From contig NZ_FNIZ01000028.1 in the NCBI RefSeq assembly GCF_900104185.1, forward strand, positions 1-48,693: 48,693 nt of DNA, read 5' to 3'. Position 1 is the stretch's first letter; the number at the start of each line of letters is the position of its first letter. This document shows, piece by piece, positions 41,746 to 48,693 of this stretch. Below the pieces are notes generated by a model. It was not told the origin of the DNA and did no database searches. It saw only the letters and a list, made by a program, of their open reading frames with translations. Source of the DNA: Halobacillus aidingensis (GTDB lineage: Bacteria > Bacillota > Bacilli > Bacillales > Halobacillaceae). A program made the translations under genes and the position numbers.

Positions 41746-42368
41746 TTTCGCTTTCCGTTGATCTAGCCCGCCAGCCTGTCGTGGTCGTTGGGGGAGGAAA
41801 AGTAGCTTCGAAAAGGGTGCGAGTGTTGCAGGAAGAAAAAGCAAGAGTGACAGTCGTTAGTCCTACAGTAACCAACGAGCTGAAACAAAGGGCAGAGGCA
41901 GGGGAGATTCGCTGGTTGAACCGCAGTTTTGAAGCGAGTGATGTAAGAGATGTTTTCCTTTTAGTGATCGCGACAGATGATGGTGATACAAACGACAGCA
42001 TCGCAAGGCTCGCAAACGGTGTCCCTCTTGTGAACAGAGCGGATGGAGGAACGGGTGGAAACCTTCAAATCCCTGCACAACTTTCCAGAGGAAAATTAAA
42101 CTTATCTGTGACGACTCAAGGAGCAAGCCCTAAGCTCGCCAGCCGGTTGCGTGAAGAATGGGAAAAACAGTTCCCACCGGCTTATGAAGCATATGTCGAT
42201 TTTTTATATGAATGCAGGCATATGCTGAAGGCCTCTCCTTTATCCGGGACGGAAAAAGATCATTACTTGGAAAGAATGCTTGATCCCTCTTATTTAGAAC
42301 AGGAAAAACAATGGGTCATGAAGGATGAAATACATAACAAAGGGGGAGGAACCATTTGTCAGGATTAA
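41742..42368 (+). CDS. sirC: Precorrin-2 dehydrogenase
   Basis: SirC oxidises precorrin-2 to sirohydrochlorin with NAD+. The 208 residues have the NAD-binding VVVVGGGKVASKRV near 13-26, the family segment VNRADGGTGGNLQIPA near 97, and SVTTQGASPKLASRLR near 121. It starts within the sirB stop (ATGA) and overlaps the following gene by 13 bases. It corresponds to B. subtilis YlnF. With cobA and sirB it completes siroheme synthesis from uroporphyrinogen III. Confidence 0.95.
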   Translation: MISLSVDLARQPVVVVGGGKVASKRVRVLQEEKARVTVVSPTVTNELKQRAEAGEIRWLNRSFEASDVRDVFLLVIATDDGDTNDSIARLANGVPLVNRADGGTGGNLQIPAQLSRGKLNLSVTTQGASPKLASRLREEWEKQFPPAYEAYVDFLYECRHMLKASPLSGTEKDHYLERMLDPSYLEQEKQWVMKDEIHNKGGGTICQD

Positions 42369-43168
42369 AAAGAAAAAAGGTAGGCATTGCGGCAGACCGC
42401 CGTTCGGATGCGATTGAAAAATTAATTACAAACATGGGAGGAGAACCGGTTGTTTTTCCATTGCAAGGGCAGCAGCTGCTGGATGAGAAGGCCTCTCACC
42501 GCCATGTGGAAGATTACCTTCAACAATCGTTCATCCAGGTCATTTTAACGACAGGAATTGGTGCCCGGACCCTTGGTGATGCGGCAAGGAAAGAAGATCT
42601 GGACGGCCCGTTTCTTCAGAAGTTGAAAAAAGAGTCTCTTGCCATTCGAGGGTCGAAAACGATGGATTGGTTAAAGGAGAATGATTTGGCCCCTGATATG
42701 ATTTCTGCAGATGGAACGATGGAAGATCTATTAAATCAGCTTCCCATCGTAGATAAAGAGGAAAACAATCAGGTTTTTCTTCAGACATACAATGAAGATG
42801 AAGAACTTTTGAAAAGAAAACTAGTAGATAAAGGATACAGGGTATATGGGGCAAATCCTTACAAGTTCCTGCCTCCAGACCCTGATGTCGTTGAAAGCTT
42901 GACACATTCCATCTTAAACGCTCAACTGGATGCGGTGGTATTCACAAGTAAAACGCAGGTGAAAAATTTATTTCACCATCCCGCTAGGATGAAAGGTGTT
43001 GTAGAGGCTTTTAATCATCATGTCCAGGCGACAGCTGTTGGAAAAGTAACAGCCCAAGCTTTGCGTGACAATGGGATTTCTTCAATTGTTCAACCTGAAC
43101 GTCCGAAAATGGGGGCGATGATTGTAGAGCTTGATCGGTATTTTCAACGACAATTGTTGAATCACTAG
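42356..43168 (+). CDS. Uroporphyrinogen-III synthase-like (HemD family) protein
   Basis: The 270-residue protein has the two-lobed HemD pattern: VGIAADRRSDAIEKLI at the N-terminus, LTTGIGARTL near 63, VVFTSKTQVKNLF near 195, and TAVGKVTAQALRDNG near 224. HemD-type proteins close hydroxymethylbilane to uroporphyrinogen III, the substrate of the SUMT in this operon. It is probably a paralogue of the hem-operon hemD; B. subtilis has none in ylnDEF. The start is TTG 42356 with GGGGGAGGA five bases upstream. Activity is not certain because the family is very divergent. Confidence 0.75.
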   Translation: MSGLKRKKVGIAADRRSDAIEKLITNMGGEPVVFPLQGQQLLDEKASHRHVEDYLQQSFIQVILTTGIGARTLGDAARKEDLDGPFLQKLKKESLAIRGSKTMDWLKENDLAPDMISADGTMEDLLNQLPIVDKEENNQVFLQTYNEDEELLKRKLVDKGYRVYGANPYKFLPPDPDVVESLTHSILNAQLDAVVFTSKTQVKNLFHHPARMKGVVEAFNHHVQATAVGKVTAQALRDNGISSIVQPERPKMGAMIVELDRYFQRQLLNH

Positions 43169-43191
43169 CTACCAATATGGAGGTGTCATTA

Positions 43192-44988
43192 TTGAATCTT
43201 GAAGTCAAGAACAGCCCTTTTGATCAAGAACAAACGGACCAATTGAACCGTTTGCTTGTGACAATGGATGATCGACAGAAAATATGGCTGAGCGGTTATT
43301 TGGCGGCCGTCCAAAGCCCTTCTTCCCATACGACAAAAGATCACGAGGGAGAAGGAAACTCAACGGCAGCTCGGCAAGTGACCCTGTTGTATGGATCTCA
43401 TACAGGAAACTGCGAGGGGCTTGCAGAAGAATATGCGAACCAATTAAAAGAAAAGGGCTTTGAAGCTCGTTACTTGGATATGGATGAATATAAGCCGAAA
43501 AACTTAAAAAATGAGCAGGATTTATTGATATTAACGAGCACACATGGAGATGGAGATCCACCGGATAATGCCCTATCCTTTTATGATTTCCTTTTCAGTA
43601 AACGGGCGCCGAAGTTAGACGGAATCCGATATTCGGTCCTTGCACTGGGGGACAGCTCTTATGAGTTTTTTTGTCAGACAGGAAAAGAAATTGATGAACG
43701 GCTGCACGAACTTGGTGCAGAGCGTATCCATCCACGTGTCGATTGTGACCTGGATTTTGAAGAGGATGCTGAATCATGGTGGCATGGTGTATTTGATCAA
43801 TTAGGGGACACCCAGGGGCAGATCTCACAAACGATTGAAAAAGTCTCCTCCGTTACCGATCGGCCGATTTACTCGAAGAAAAACCCTTTTCAAGCAGAAG
43901 TCTTGGAGAATATCAATCTGAACGGACGTGGATCGAATAAAGAGACCCGCCATTTGGAACTGGACCTTGAGGGGTCGAACTTCACCTACGAACCTGGCGA
44001 TAGTCTCGGGATTTATCCGAAAAATGAAGAAGCCCTTGTAGATGAGCTGATTGAAGAAATGGATTGGGACCCAGACTTATCGGTCATCGTGAACAAAGAC
44101 GGGGAACTCCGAGCTTTACGGGAAGCTTTAATTTCCCACTACGAGATTACTTCATTGACAACTCCTTTACTGGAGAAATTAGCACCCCTGACTGATCAGG
44201 AAGCATTCCAACAACTGGTGTCATCGAAAGAAAAGATGAATGCTTACATTTACGGAAGGGATCTGCTCGATGTCGTGAGAGACTATGGACCGTGGAAAGC
44301 GGGAGCCGAAGAATTTGTCAGTGCCTTAAGGAAAATACCTGCAAGGCTGTATTCCATTGCAAGCAGTTTGAAAGGAAACCCTGATGAAGTACACCTGACC
44401 ATCGGGACAGTAAGATACGATTCAAATGGTCGGAAACGCACGGGGGTCTGCTCTGGGCAATGTGCAGAAAGGACGGAAGTGGGAGATCATCTTTCTGTTT
44501 TTGTGCAGAAAAACAACAATTTCAAACTGCCGGATGACCCTTCTATCCCGATTATCATGATCGGAGCAGGCACAGGGGTTGCCCCATACCGGTCATTCCT
44601 TGAAGAGAGAGAAGAAAGTGAGGCGCAGGGCAGCTCATGGCTTTTCTTCGGTGAACAGCATTTTGTCACGGATTTCCTATATCAAGTGGAATGGCAGCAG
44701 TGGTTAAAAGAAGGGGTCTTAACCAAAATGGATGTCGCTTTCTCCCGCGATACATCAGAAAAAGTGTATGTCCAGCATCGCTTGCTTGAGAACAGGAAAG
44801 AATTTTACCAGTGGTTAACCTCTGGTGCTTATGTATATGTATGTGGGGATGAGAAACATATGGCTAAAGATGTCCACAACACGATCTTACAAATCATAAA
44901 AGAAGAAGGAAGCTATACCGAAGCGGAAGCAGAAGAATATTTGAAAGAGATGAGAAAAGCGAAACGTTACCAAAGAGACGTTTATTAA
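43192..44988 (+). CDS. cysJ: Sulfite reductase (NADPH) flavoprotein alpha subunit
   Basis: CysJ passes electrons from NADPH through FAD and FMN to CysI. A flavodoxin-like FMN domain (about 64-205) has LYGSHTGNCEGLAEEYA and STHGDGDPPDNA, followed by the FAD domain with RLYSIASS near 388 and the NADP domain with GAGTGVAPYRSFLEER near 460. The C-terminus ends in RYQRDVY, as usual. TTG 43192 was chosen because GGAGGTG lies seven bases upstream, within the slightly longer frame from ATG 43177. The protein is 598 residues. Confidence 0.96.
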   Translation: MNLEVKNSPFDQEQTDQLNRLLVTMDDRQKIWLSGYLAAVQSPSSHTTKDHEGEGNSTAARQVTLLYGSHTGNCEGLAEEYANQLKEKGFEARYLDMDEYKPKNLKNEQDLLILTSTHGDGDPPDNALSFYDFLFSKRAPKLDGIRYSVLALGDSSYEFFCQTGKEIDERLHELGAERIHPRVDCDLDFEEDAESWWHGVFDQLGDTQGQISQTIEKVSSVTDRPIYSKKNPFQAEVLENINLNGRGSNKETRHLELDLEGSNFTYEPGDSLGIYPKNEEALVDELIEEMDWDPDLSVIVNKDGELRALREALISHYEITSLTTPLLEKLAPLTDQEAFQQLVSSKEKMNAYIYGRDLLDVVRDYGPWKAGAEEFVSALRKIPARLYSIASSLKGNPDEVHLTIGTVRYDSNGRKRTGVCSGQCAERTEVGDHLSVFVQKNNNFKLPDDPSIPIIMIGAGTGVAPYRSFLEEREESEAQGSSWLFFGEQHFVTDFLYQVEWQQWLKEGVLTKMDVAFSRDTSEKVYVQHRLLENRKEFYQWLTSGAYVYVCGDEKHMAKDVHNTILQIIKEEGSYTEAEAEEYLKEMRKAKRYQRDVY

Positions 44989-45012
44989 AAAAGAGAAGGG
45001 AGAGAACGTCTA

Positions 45013-46725
45013 GTGTCTGAAAATAAAACCCTAAGGCCTGAAGGTCCCCCGGATGATATGGAGAGAATCAAAGAGGAAAGTCGTTTCTTAAGAGGCACCC
45101 TCGTAGATAGTTTTCAAGACCCGATCAGCGCGAGTATTAAAGAAGATGATACGAAATTATTGAAATTTCATGGAAGTTACATGCAGGACGATCGTGATTT
45201 GAGGAACGAACGTAAAAAGCAGAAGCTGGAACCTGCTTATCAATTCATGGTCCGTGTACGCCTCCCTGGTGGAGTGGCGACACCAGAGCAATGGCTGACG
45301 ATGGATTCGTTAGCGGATGAATATGGAAACGGAACCATGAAGCTTACAACAAGACAGACCTTCCAACTTCACGGGATATTGAAGTGGAATATGAAAAACA
45401 GCATACAAGCAATGAATGAAGCTTTGTTGGACTCCATTGCTGCTTGCGGGGATGTCAATCGTAATGTTATGGCTAACGTAAATCCGGATCAGTCTGCCTA
45501 TCATGCAGAAGTCTATCATTTTGCTCAACAAATCAGTGAACACTTGCTTCCTAAGACCAGAGCTTACCATGAGATTTGGCTTGATGAAGAAAAAATTACA
45601 GATGGAAAAAAGGAAGAAGAGCCGATCTATGGTTCCCACTACCTGCCGCGGAAATTTAAAATCGGTGTCGCTGTTCCTCCTTCCAATGATGTGGACGTAT
45701 TCTCACAGGACCTTGGTTTCATAGCTGTTGAAGAAGGAGGAGAGCTGACCGGTTTTAATGTAGTGGTTGGCGGTGGAATGGGTATGACTCACGGGGATGA
45801 GACCACATACCCTCAATTAGGCCGTGTCATCGGTTTTTGCCCGAAAGAAAAAGGGAAAGATGTGGCTGAAAAAATCCTGACGATTCAGCGCGATTACGGT
45901 AACCGTTCAAACCGGAAAAATGCCCGTTTCAAATACACTGTTGATCGACTTGGTCTGGATTGGATCCGTGAAGAATTGAACCGGAGAACAGGTTGGGAGC
46001 TGGCAGAGGCAAAACCCTATCACTTCACGAATAACGGAGACCGATACGGATGGTTGAAGGGAGAAGACGGGGAATGGCATCATACGTTTTTTATTCAAAA
46101 TGGACGAATAAAAGATGAAGAATCCTATCTATTAAAAGAAGGAATACGAAAGATTGCCGAGCTTGGACTTGGAGAGTTTAGACTGACCCCTAATCAAAAC
46201 GTTACGCTTTCCAACATAAAGGAAGAGAACAAACGAGAAATCGAAGCGATTATTGAAGAATACGGATTATCGGAAGGAAAGCAAAACTCGGCCTTAAGAA
46301 GGAATTCCATGGCCTGTGTTGCTATGCCTACCTGTGGGCTTGCCATGGCTGAATCGGAAAGATATCTGCCTTCACTCATTGATCAAATAGAAGACGTCCT
46401 GGATGAAGTGGGCTTGAGAAATGAAGAAATTATTATAAGAATGTCAGGTTGTCCAAATGGATGTTCACGCCCAGCGCTTGGGGAGATAGGTTTTATAGGT
46501 AAAGCCCCTGGTAAATATAACCTTTATCTGGGAGCTGGGTTTGCGGGGGACAGGTTGAATAAACTCTATCGTGAAAATATCGGAGAAAGAGAAATCTTAG
46601 AAGAGTTAAGGCCCTTACTTGTCCATTATGCGAAGCAGCGGGAAGATAATGAAAGGTTTGGAGATTTTGTCATACGTAAAGGGTACATCCAACCGGTAAC
46701 TTCAGGTCAAGACTTTCATTCATAA
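45013..46725 (+). CDS. cysI: Sulfite reductase (NADPH) hemoprotein beta subunit
   Basis: CysI reduces sulfite to sulfide by six electrons at a coupled siroheme-[4Fe-4S] centre. The four cluster cysteines are visible in [15 protein letters not shown] near 435 and [10 protein letters not shown] near 480. The siroheme-binding arginine segments [12 protein letters not shown] and NRNVMAN are in the N-terminal half. The start is GTG 45013 behind AAGGGAGAG. It is the last gene of the nine-gene sulfur unit and uses the siroheme made by the genes before it. At 570 residues it is full length. Confidence 0.97.
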   Translation: MSENKTLRPEGPPDDMERIKEESRFLRGTLVDSFQDPISASIKEDDTKLLKFHGSYMQDDRDLRNERKKQKLEPAYQFMVRVRLPGGVATPEQWLTMDSLADEYGNGTMKLTTRQTFQLHGILKWNMKNSIQAMNEALLDSIAACGDVNRNVMANVNPDQSAYHAEVYHFAQQISEHLLPKTRAYHEIWLDEEKITDGKKEEEPIYGSHYLPRKFKIGVAVPPSNDVDVFSQDLGFIAVEEGGELTGFNVVVGGGMGMTHGDETTYPQLGRVIGFCPKEKGKDVAEKILTIQRDYGNRSNRKNARFKYTVDRLGLDWIREELNRRTGWELAEAKPYHFTNNGDRYGWLKGEDGEWHHTFFIQNGRIKDEESYLLKEGIRKIAELGLGEFRLTPNQNVTLSNIKEENKREIEAIIEEYGLSEGKQNSALRRNSMACVAMPTCGLAMAESERYLPSLIDQIEDVLDEVGLRNEEIIIRMSGCPNGCSRPALGEIGFIGKAPGKYNLYLGAGFAGDRLNKLYRENIGEREILEELRPLLVHYAKQREDNERFGDFVIRKGYIQPVTSGQDFHS

Positions 46726-46752
46726 ATAAAATTTTCACCATATGAAGCGCCA

Positions 46753-46781
46753 TGCATAAAGTGTAGGGCAGACTTTATGCA
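46753..46781. promoter_or_regulatory. 10-bp inverted repeat with 9-base spacer upstream of hsp20
   Basis: TGCATAAAGT and ACTTTATGCA are perfect arms around a 9-base centre, 17 bases before the Hsp20 start codon. The geometry resembles CIRCE (9-bp arms, 9-base spacer), but the arm sequence is unrelated. It may be an operator, or a hairpin in the 5' leader. No T run follows on the plus strand, so it is not a normal terminator for cysI. Confidence 0.5.
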
Positions 46782-46798
46782 AAAAGAGGTGCAAAGGT

Positions 46799-47248
46799 AT
46801 GGATGACAAACAGAAACAATTGCCGGATTTGTTCGATCAACGCTTTCGTGACATCGTCAAAGCGTTCGATTCATTCTTTGATGAATCTATCAAACATGTT
46901 CAGGATTTCTTTCAACAAACGGCCATTCCTGTTGAAGTGTTTGAAACAGAACGGGACGTCACCGTGGAAGCCTATCTTCCTAATGTGACGCGTGAGCAAA
47001 TACGCATTGATCGCTCTGGGAACCAGCTTCGAATCCGCGTGGATGAACGACAACTTCGAGAAGTGAAAAATGAAGATGCTCATTATTACAACCGTTCTCA
47101 TTCATTTAGTCAAAGAGAACGCATGATCACTCTTCCTTTTGCCGTTGCTGATACAGCAAGCAGTGCATCCTTTAAAGGTGGCGTTCTTACGATTGTATTT
47201 CCAAAGCATAACTCTTCCATTAAGGTCATAGACGTGGATGATCAATAA
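46799..47248 (+). CDS. Hsp20/alpha-crystallin family small heat-shock protein
   Basis: The 149-residue protein has an N-terminal helical region with IVKAFDSFFDESIKHV and an alpha-crystallin domain at about 50-140 (VEVFETERDVTVEAYLPN, then SFKGGVLTIVFPK). Such proteins hold unfolded polypeptides as ATP-independent chaperones; several Bacillus members are spore-coat proteins (CotM, CotP). GAGGTG lies about nine bases before the ATG. A dyad precedes it and a terminator follows, so it is probably a single-gene unit after the cys operon. Confidence 0.9.
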   Translation: MDDKQKQLPDLFDQRFRDIVKAFDSFFDESIKHVQDFFQQTAIPVEVFETERDVTVEAYLPNVTREQIRIDRSGNQLRIRVDERQLREVKNEDAHYYNRSHSFSQRERMITLPFAVADTASSASFKGGVLTIVFPKHNSSIKVIDVDDQ

Positions 47249-47263
47249 TCCTGTCCTCACACC

Positions 47264-47297
47264 AAAAAGCGTCCAGAATACCCTGGACGCTTTTTTG
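47264..47297 (+). terminator. Terminator after hsp20
   Basis: AAAAAGCGTCCAG pairs with CTGGACGCTTTTTT around a 6-base loop. Confidence 0.88.
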
Positions 47298-47337
47298 ATG
47301 ATTTTTTTATCCATTGTTATGTCGTTTTAAAGCTAAA

Positions 47338-47890
47338 TGGAAGGATTGTAAAGGACACGATTTTGAGGTGTTTCAGGGTTCGTTTGCCATGTTGAGCGTC
47401 AGGGGTGGCTGGGAAGCAACTCGCTTTCCTGTGGGGGAGCGACGAGCTTCCTCGGGCTACCGCCCTGCGGGATCTCGCCTATCTCCTTCTCCCACGGGAG
47501 TCTCGCAGCTTCCCAACCACCCCATTCGATGCATATGTGAAACGAACCCCTTTCCCGAGGATGAATGTCTTTCACAACTCCTGATTTATAGTAATTAAGC
47601 GCTCTATAGCAAGCTTTTTATCCAAAATAGCGGTTATGGAAATTCATATAGCTCTACTTCCCTTGTCAGTAAAAACATCCTATACCGGAAGTGGTTTCGA
47701 GACACTTATTTGATAAAGGGGCGGAGGGGGATGGGGAGACTCCTGCGGGAAAAAAGTGCTTGGTGAGACCCCACAGGACGCAGTCCGAGGAGGCTCACCG
47801 CGCTCCCGCGGAAAGCGAGCCATTCCCCGCAGCCCCAAATCCACTCAACAAACGTCTCGAAACTGAGTCTTCCACAATCGGGAGCTTTTC
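47338..47890 (-). repeat. Full-length composite hairpin repeat (copy 4), opposite orientation
   Basis: Module B comes first in reverse (about 47370-47550, containing GGGTGGCTGGGAAGCAACTC and GCAGCTTCCCAACCACCCC), and module A follows (about 47715-47840, with GGGGCGGAGGGGGATGGG). The A-side terminus is GTCTCGAAACTGAGTCTTCC followed by ACAATCGGGAGC at 47849-47884. The B-side terminus near 47338-47385 is more worn. Order and orientation are exactly the reverse of copies 2 and 3. Short frames inside are not considered genes. The rest of the gap 47249-48001 shows no other feature. Confidence 0.87.
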
Positions 47891-48001
47891 AGGAAGAAGG
47901 AGGGAGGATTTTGAGGCTTCTGAATTTTTGTAGGGTACATATATTTAATAATGGTTCAAAAAAAGGGAGGAAATGTTCTCAAGGACCCGGGGGGTTTTTG
48001 T

Positions 48002-48388
48002 ATGTATGTCGTGTGGGTTCCGTGCTATGTCCCTGTCGTATACCATAATGTTTACCACCATTACCCTCACCATCGGGACATTCGCTTGTATCCAGAAGTT
48101 GATGAGGACATGTTTGTCCAGTCTGCCTCAGAGATGGAAAAGTTGATGGATGATGCCAGAAAAGTAGTAGGAAAAATCAGCAATTCACATGATTTTGCCA
48201 ATGATGTGATGGGGGCTGCTCAGGAATCAGATCAATCGAAAGTAGACTCCTTGATTCGAAGTTCTGGTGTAGAGTCCCCCTTTCAAGCAGATTATAATCC
48301 AGACCGAATGAAAATCCATTTGTCTGCAAGCAATCAACAAGTAGAATGCTGTCAGTTAACCATTGTTTTACGATGGAGGATACAATAA
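48002..48388 (+). CDS. Possible small spore-coat-like protein (function unknown)
   Basis: From ATG 48002 the frame gives 128 residues. The first ~30 are rich in Tyr, Val, Pro and His (MYVVWVPCYVPVVYHNVYHH). A helical region MEKLMDDARKVVGKISNS follows, then GAAQESDQSKVDSLI and a tail YNPDRMKIHLSAS. This layout recalls small Bacillus inner-coat proteins such as YuzC, but that is a weak recollection, not an established match. The binding site is poor (GGGGGG at 47989-47994). A better AAAGGGAGG at 47962-47970 lies near an ATG in another frame. An IS end begins one base after the stop. Confidence 0.55.
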   Translation: MYVVWVPCYVPVVYHNVYHHYPHHRDIRLYPEVDEDMFVQSASEMEKLMDDARKVVGKISNSHDFANDVMGAAQESDQSKVDSLIRSSGVESPFQADYNPDRMKIHLSASNQQVECCQLTIVLRWRIQ

Positions 48389-48693
48389 AGAGGCTGGGAC
48401 ATAACCAGTCGAAAACGTAAAAAAGGGTCCCGGTCATCGAATTTTGATGACCGGAACCCTTTTTTACTGAGTTTATCTTATCATTGGTTAGACGGTTTCC
48501 GTTTCTGGCCGTGTACTTTCTCAAGTTCACGGCCAGGAAGGCAAATCCTAATTCATTTTCCACACACTCTTTGCCCCTCACGGACATTCGAGTGAAACGC
48601 AAATTAGCCTTCAAAAATCCAAAAACTGGCTCTACGTCTACCTTACGTTTTCCGTAGATTTCACCCGTTTTCTCGTCTGAAAGCTTCTCCTTC
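48177..48693 (-). CDS. IS1182-family-like transposase, C-terminal part
   Basis: The minus-strand frame enters from the right edge with KLSDEKTGEIYGKRKVDVEP, then VFGFLKANLRFTRMSVRG and ELGFAFLAVNLRKYTA. The ENExG-like and VEPVFGxxKxNLRFxR pattern fits the C-terminus of IS1182-type DDE transposases. The frame has no stop inside the element: it runs through the internal hairpin and the terminal repeat and ends at 48177 inside the neighbouring coding frame. The native stop was probably lost, or the last ~100 residues are not made. The 5' part is outside the window. Confidence 0.65.
   Translation of the reverse strand, partial: KEKLSDEKTGEIYGKRKVDVEPVFGFLKANLRFTRMSVRGKECVENELGFAFLAVNLRKYTARNGNRLTNDKINSVKKGSGHQNSMTGTLFYVFDWLCPSLFIVSSIVKQWLTDSILLVDCLQTNGFSFGLDYNLLERGTLHQNFESRSLLSIDLIPEQPPSHHWQNHVNC
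48390..48693 (-). mobile_element. Terminus of an IS1182-like insertion sequence (partial)
   Basis: GAGGCTGGGACATAACC at 48390 is the kind of terminal inverted repeat common to IS1182-type elements of Bacillaceae. A strong hairpin follows inside the element, then the C-terminal coding part of its transposase on the minus strand. The other end is outside the window, so target duplication cannot be checked. Confidence 0.75.
48417..48465. terminator. Bidirectional hairpin terminator inside the IS end
   Basis: AAAAAAGGGTCCCGGTCATC pairs with GATGACCGGAACCCTTTTTT (one mismatch) around a short loop. It can end transcription of the upstream plus-strand gene and of the transposase. Confidence 0.8.

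Noticed and set aside
46753-46781. CIRCE element for HrcA
   Set aside because: Only the arm length and spacer agree; the conserved TTAGCACTC/GAGTGCTAA arms are absent.
47314-47933. Two plus-strand frames of 94 and 80 residues between hsp20 and the coat-like gene
   Set aside because: Both are read-outs of repeat copy 4, with no ribosome binding site and no resemblance to any protein.
47973-48155. Alternative reading frame from ATG 47973 behind AAAGGGAGG
   Set aside because: It gives a 60-residue Thr/Ser/Met-rich product with no pattern, while the overlapping frame is longer and has protein-like composition; kept only as a doubt on the start.

Overview
The window is chromosomal DNA of a low-to-moderate GC, endospore-forming Bacillaceae. 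The acidic extracellular tail of PrkC and the repeat types suggest a halophilic genus such as Halobacillus, but this is inference. Gene content and order follow the Bacillus subtilis lspA-pyr-gmk-priA-prpC/prkC-rpe-spoVM-fakA stretch. SpoVM supports a spore former. No rRNA, tRNA, CRISPR array or prophage was seen.

Layout. 1-551: tail of an unassigned frame and a repeat copy. 552-1933: lspA and rluD. 1941-13837: the complete pyrimidine operon pyrR-pyrP-pyrB-pyrC-pyrAA-pyrAB-pyrK-pyrD-pyrF-pyrE, with three PyrR-dependent attenuators (before pyrR, pyrP and pyrB); its ten genes make UMP and import uracil. 13902-17363: a small membrane ORF, a long repeat, an FUSC-type membrane protein behind a consensus promoter, and a convergent 41-residue gene. 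17469-22729: rqcH (minus strand), yicC, remA, gmk, rpoZ, coaBC. 22726-31956: priA, fmt, rsmB, prpC, prkC, rsgA, rpe (replication restart, translation, PASTA-kinase signalling). def and rlmN, usually inside this block, are absent from it. 32741-36169: thiN, spoVM, rpmB (minus strand), yloU, fakA.

36207-46725: a sulfur island. Two back-to-back SAM (S-box) riboswitches drive a TauE/SafE-type transporter leftward and cysH-sat-cysC-sumT-sirB-sirC-hemD-like-cysJ-cysI rightward. The nine-gene unit encodes sulfate activation, APS reduction, siroheme synthesis and sulfite reduction to sulfide. In B. subtilis the cysH operon lies next to pyrE, so it has a different place here. 46799-48693: an Hsp20 gene with a dyad in front of it, another repeat copy, a possible spore-coat-like gene, and the end of an IS1182-like element running off the window.

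The most unusual non-coding feature is a family of non-coding repeats of about 550 bp (one partial and three full copies). Each full copy has terminal inverted repeats and two homologous GC-rich hairpin modules in opposite orientation, and looks like a MITE or a mobile structured-RNA element.
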